DNA of 64,000 nucleotides from 0-14-3-00-62-12 sp050173995 (GTDB lineage: Bacteria; Pseudomonadota; Gammaproteobacteria; Xanthomonadales; Ahniellaceae). The stretch lies in contig JBFXKH010000002.1 of the NCBI GenBank assembly GCA_050173995.1, positions 13,675-77,674 on the forward strand, written 5' to 3'. Below, one piece after another: positions 61,847 through 64,000 of this stretch; the first letter of the stretch is position 1, and every line of letters starts with the position of its first letter. The translations under genes and the position numbers were made by a program. A model generated the notes under the pieces. It had not been told where the DNA came from. It saw only the letters and a program-made list of their open reading frames with translations, and made no database searches.

Positions 61847-62146
61847 TCAACCGCGCCGCTGGCTGGCCGCGCGCAGCCGCCGCGATTCCTTGGGATCGCG
61901 GGTCAGCGGCCGGTAGATCTCCACCCGGTCGCCATCGGCCAGCAACTGATCGAGTCCGACCAAGCGTGAAAATACGCCGACGTTGTCGTTACCGATCGCC
62001 AACTCCGGGCACAACGCGGCAATACCCGATGCGCTAATGGCATCGGCCACTACACTCCCCGCCGGCAGCCGGACCGACCGCAGCCACTGCTGCTCGGGCC
62101 GGGCAAATGCGACTTCCACGGTAATCGTCGCGGAGACTCTATTCAT
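61847..62146 (-). CDS. rnfH: RnfH/RatB family ubiquitin-like protein
   Basis: 99 residues. A beta-grasp fold is indicated by ITVEVAFARPEQQWLRSVRLP, VVADAISASGIAALCPEL, VGVFSRLVGLDQLLADGDRVEIYRPLTRDPKESRRLRA. The end (GDRVEIYRPLxxDPKExRR) is diagnostic. The partner of RatA in the ratA-ratB pair; its function is not firmly known. Its ATG overlaps the ratA stop (ATGA), and the stop lies at the end of a heptad tract. Confidence 0.93.
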   Translation of the reverse strand: MNRVSATITVEVAFARPEQQWLRSVRLPAGSVVADAISASGIAALCPELAIGNDNVGVFSRLVGLDQLLADGDRVEIYRPLTRDPKESRRLRAASQRRG

Positions 62147-62613
62147 ATCGATGGATCGCCGCCGGGCAGCGGTGCCAGCGACGCCGTCGGCAAGGTCCGC
62201 GCCGCCCGTGCGAACTCCGAAACCATGCGATCGGCCAGCCCCTGAAACCCGATCGCCAGCGCCGAACCGAGCAGGCGCCCGGCGAATTCGAATTCCAGCA
62301 GTAGTTCCACCCGGCAGCCCAGATCGCCGAGCGCGTGCAGCGACCAACGGCCGCGCAGGCTGGAAAACGGGCCTTCGAGCAGGCTGATCTCGATCAGCGA
62401 AGGCCTGAGCACACGATTGCGGGTGGTGAACTCGGACTGAAACCCGGCATACTGGAGGTTCAGCCGCGCGGTCAGTTCGTGCTCCGAACGATCGACTACG
62501 CTGGCCGACCGGCACCAGTTGAATAGGCGCGGGTAGCCTTCCACCTCGTTGATCAGATCGAACACCGCTTCGACCGGGCGGGCGATCAGGGCACTGCGAT
62601 CGATGCGACTCAC
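62143..62613 (-). CDS. ratA: RatA/COQ10-type START-domain protein
   Basis: 156 residues of the START-like fold: SALIARPVEAVFDLINEVEGYPRLFNWC, RLNLQYAGFQSEFTTRNRV, PFSSLRGRWSLHALGDLGCRVELLLEFEF. Homologues bind coenzyme Q (Coq10) or, in E. coli, are described as RatA, an inhibitor of 70S assembly. It is divergent from smpB, a conserved order in this group. Coupled to rnfH by a four-base overlap. Confidence 0.93.
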   Translation of the reverse strand: MSRIDRSALIARPVEAVFDLINEVEGYPRLFNWCRSASVVDRSEHELTARLNLQYAGFQSEFTTRNRVLRPSLIEISLLEGPFSSLRGRWSLHALGDLGCRVELLLEFEFAGRLLGSALAIGFQGLADRMVSEFARAARTLPTASLAPLPGGDPSI

Positions 62614-62717
62614 TCCACCTCCCAGCGGCGGCCACGGCGCCTAGCGCGCGCGGGCTGCCAACCCTTCGAACCGGCCCACGCCAGCCGCCACCATTGTAGC
62701 TTTACGGATCAGACACC

Positions 62718-63206
62718 ATGGCCAAGAAAACCGACAAGGACGAACACCAGGGCACGATCGCGCTGAACAAACGCGCGCGCCACGAATACCGCTTCGACGA
62801 ACGGGTCGAGGCCGGCCTGGCCCTGCACGGCTGGGAAGTCAAATCGCTGCGCGCCGGCCGGGTCAACATCACCGACGGCTACGCGATGATCAAGAACAAC
62901 GAAATTTTCCTGTTCGGCGCGCAGATCATGCCGCTGATCTCGGCCTCCACGCACATCCACCCGGACGAGCGCCGCACCCGCAAACTGCTCTTGCACCGCG
63001 AAGAAATCGATCGACTGGTTGGCCAGGTCGAACGCAAGGGCTACACCCTGATCCCGACCGCCATGTACTGGAAAAATAACCGCGTCAAACTCGAACTCGG
63101 CCTCGCCCAGGGCAAAAAAGATCACGACAAGCGCGCCGCCATCAAGGACCGCGAATGGCAAATCGAAAAGGCCCGCGTTATGAACGCCAAAAACCGCGAC
63201 GCCTGA
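62718..63206 (+). CDS. smpB: SsrA-binding protein SmpB
   Basis: 162 residues with the OB-fold core: ALNKRARHEYRFDERVEAGLALHGWEVKSLRAGRVNITDGYA, HIHPDERRTRKLLLHREEI, and a basic C-terminal tail (KGKKDHDKRAAIKDREWQIEKARVM type). It brings tmRNA to stalled ribosomes and enables trans-translation. The tmRNA gene ssrA follows 169 bp downstream on the same strand. Confidence 0.96.
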   Translation: MAKKTDKDEHQGTIALNKRARHEYRFDERVEAGLALHGWEVKSLRAGRVNITDGYAMIKNNEIFLFGAQIMPLISASTHIHPDERRTRKLLLHREEIDRLVGQVERKGYTLIPTAMYWKNNRVKLELGLAQGKKDHDKRAAIKDREWQIEKARVMNAKNRDA

Positions 63207-63374
63207 CCGCCCCCGGCTGGGAACGCCGACCACCAGCTCGGCAGCCATTAGCAACGCCCCCCGTTCCAGAACCCGACCGCGTGCAACCATCGATCCAGCC
63301 CACGTTCACCCGCGGCCTTGCTTTCGCCGCATCCGACCCTATACTGATCGAGCTTCAGCGTTACCAGTTCAACC

Positions 63375-63723
63375 GGGGGCGATCGGCTTCGACGGGGGAC
63401 TCGAAATCGCTGGGTGCATGCCGAGGAGGTAGCTTCCCTCGTTAATCCAGCTGCAAAACTCTAGTTGCCAACGACGACAACTACGCACTGGCCGCTTAAG
63501 GCCTAAGCCCCGACTGCGCTTGTACTGGTGTTCGCAAAAGCCGGGTCACTATCACCAGATAAGCGTTGCGTGTGTCTGGGTCGCAACGACGAAAATCCAC
63601 AGACTGGTGGCGGGCTAAGCGCGCGTTTCGGCATTCCCATCACGAGATCAAAGAAGCGCTAAGCATGTAGTACCTGGGACGTAGAGCTTTCGGACGCGGG
63701 TTCAATTCCCGCCGCCTCCACCA
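63375..63723 (+). ncRNA. ssrA: Transfer-messenger RNA (tmRNA)
   Basis: 349 bases. The 5' end GGGGGCG pairs with the 3' CGCCTCC, and a tRNA-Ala-like T-arm (GCGGG TTCAATT CCCGC) with CCA closes the molecule. The tag reading frame at 63467-63499 encodes ANDDNYALAA followed by TAA. The tag ends in the LAA degradation signal for ClpXP. It rescues stalled ribosomes with SmpB, whose gene is just upstream. Confidence 0.96.
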
Positions 63724-64000
63724 TCCAACAAAACGGCCACCCTTGCGGTGGCCTTTTTGTTGGCTGGTGGTGGCGGCCGGGTTGCGAAGCCCAGCGCGCG
63801 CAGCGCCGGGGGCACGCGAGAGGCAGGATGCCGGAGCGAACATCGGCCGCAGGCCGATGGCCCCCAGCGCCAAGCTGGGGGTGAGGGCCAGGGATGGCCC
63901 GAATCATTCCCGCCGCCTCCACCATCCAACAAAACGGCCACCCTTGCGGTGGCCTTTTTGTTGGCTGGTGGCGGCGGCCGGGTTGCGAAGCCCAGCGCGC
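63705..64000. repeat. Direct repeat of the tmRNA 3' end and its terminator, period 201 bp
   Basis: Bases 63906-64000 repeat 63705-63799 with one mismatch (94 of 95). The repeat includes the last 19 bases of ssrA (from ATTCCCGCC to CCA), the terminator and the start of the following sequence. It runs off the window, so further copies may exist. A duplicated tmRNA 3' end is what an integrative element's attachment sites look like. Confidence 0.9.
63725..63763 (+). terminator. Terminator after ssrA
   Basis: GGCCACC-CTTGC-GGTGGCC followed by five T's, lengthened by CCAACAAAA/TTTTTGTTGG. The same hairpin is repeated 201 bases later. Confidence 0.9.

Noticed and set aside
63640..63941. Small ORFs encoding VEAAGIEPASESSTSQVLHA-like peptides
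   Set aside because: These are antisense readings of the tmRNA 3' end, a well-known false annotation.

Overview
The window is GC-rich chromosomal DNA from a gammaproteobacterium, most likely of the Xanthomonadales/Lysobacterales (Rhodanobacteraceae-like). The reasons are gene orders typical of that group (rlmE-ftsH-folP divergent from yhbY, fur divergent from bamE beside recN, ratA-rnfH divergent from smpB beside ssrA, argC-argH), the dense small palindromic repeats, and a tmRNA tag reading ANDDNYALAA. This assignment is inference; no 16S gene is present.

Layout. 1-4025: one end of an integrated element. A tyrosine integrase lies next to a displaced tRNA 3' end, followed by AlpA, a zinc-finger primase-like protein and a RepA-like ATPase cut by the window edge, with ATGA-type overlaps. 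4136-6456: ECF sigma factor, membrane anti-sigma-like protein and a double-PDZ exported protein. 6534-11848: folP, ftsH, rlmE, and divergently yhbY (with a very long Arg-rich tail) and an Mth938-domain protein. 11986-19530: trxC, an SDR, efpL/yeiP, a zinc-ribbon SDR, small proteins, a membrane-anchored glutamate-synthase-like flavoprotein and a TVP38 protein. 19735-25362: class III aminotransferase, LCAT-like lipoprotein, DUF2652 protein, CMD protein and a YiiX-like peptidase. 25619-30030: a PsrA-type regulator with palindromic operators, followed by fadN-like and fadA beta-oxidation genes. 30071-41349: membrane protein, DUF885 lipoprotein, seven-repeat FG-GAP protein, hydrolase, DegS-like protease, lytic transglycosylase, miaB, a degenerate SNase-like protein and a Crp/Fnr regulator.

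41604-50925 is the most interesting block. It holds a CusBA-type heavy-metal efflux pair with a coupled small ORF between the two genes, then an operon of a Tat-exported CotA-like multicopper oxidase, an SCO-like protein that has lost both copper-binding cysteines, and a 623-residue exported protein of no family I recognise. Together they suggest a periplasmic copper or metal oxidation function that may not have been described. 51545-55711 carries an SRAP protein and a long histidine ammonia-lyase translationally coupled to hisS. 55976-63723 carries tRNA-Pro, argC-argH, recN, fur, bamE, rnfH, ratA, smpB and ssrA. The tmRNA 3' end is duplicated 201 bp downstream.

Intergenic DNA is crowded with repeats. 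At least five palindrome families are visible. One recurs four times as a composite: a hairpin with a GTCCCGGC-type stem (sometimes GCCCCGGC), a spacer, and the hairpin again in inverted orientation. This is flanked by tracts of degenerate 7-bp tandem repeats, on both sides in two copies and on the right side only in the other two. No CRISPR array or complete insertion sequence was seen.
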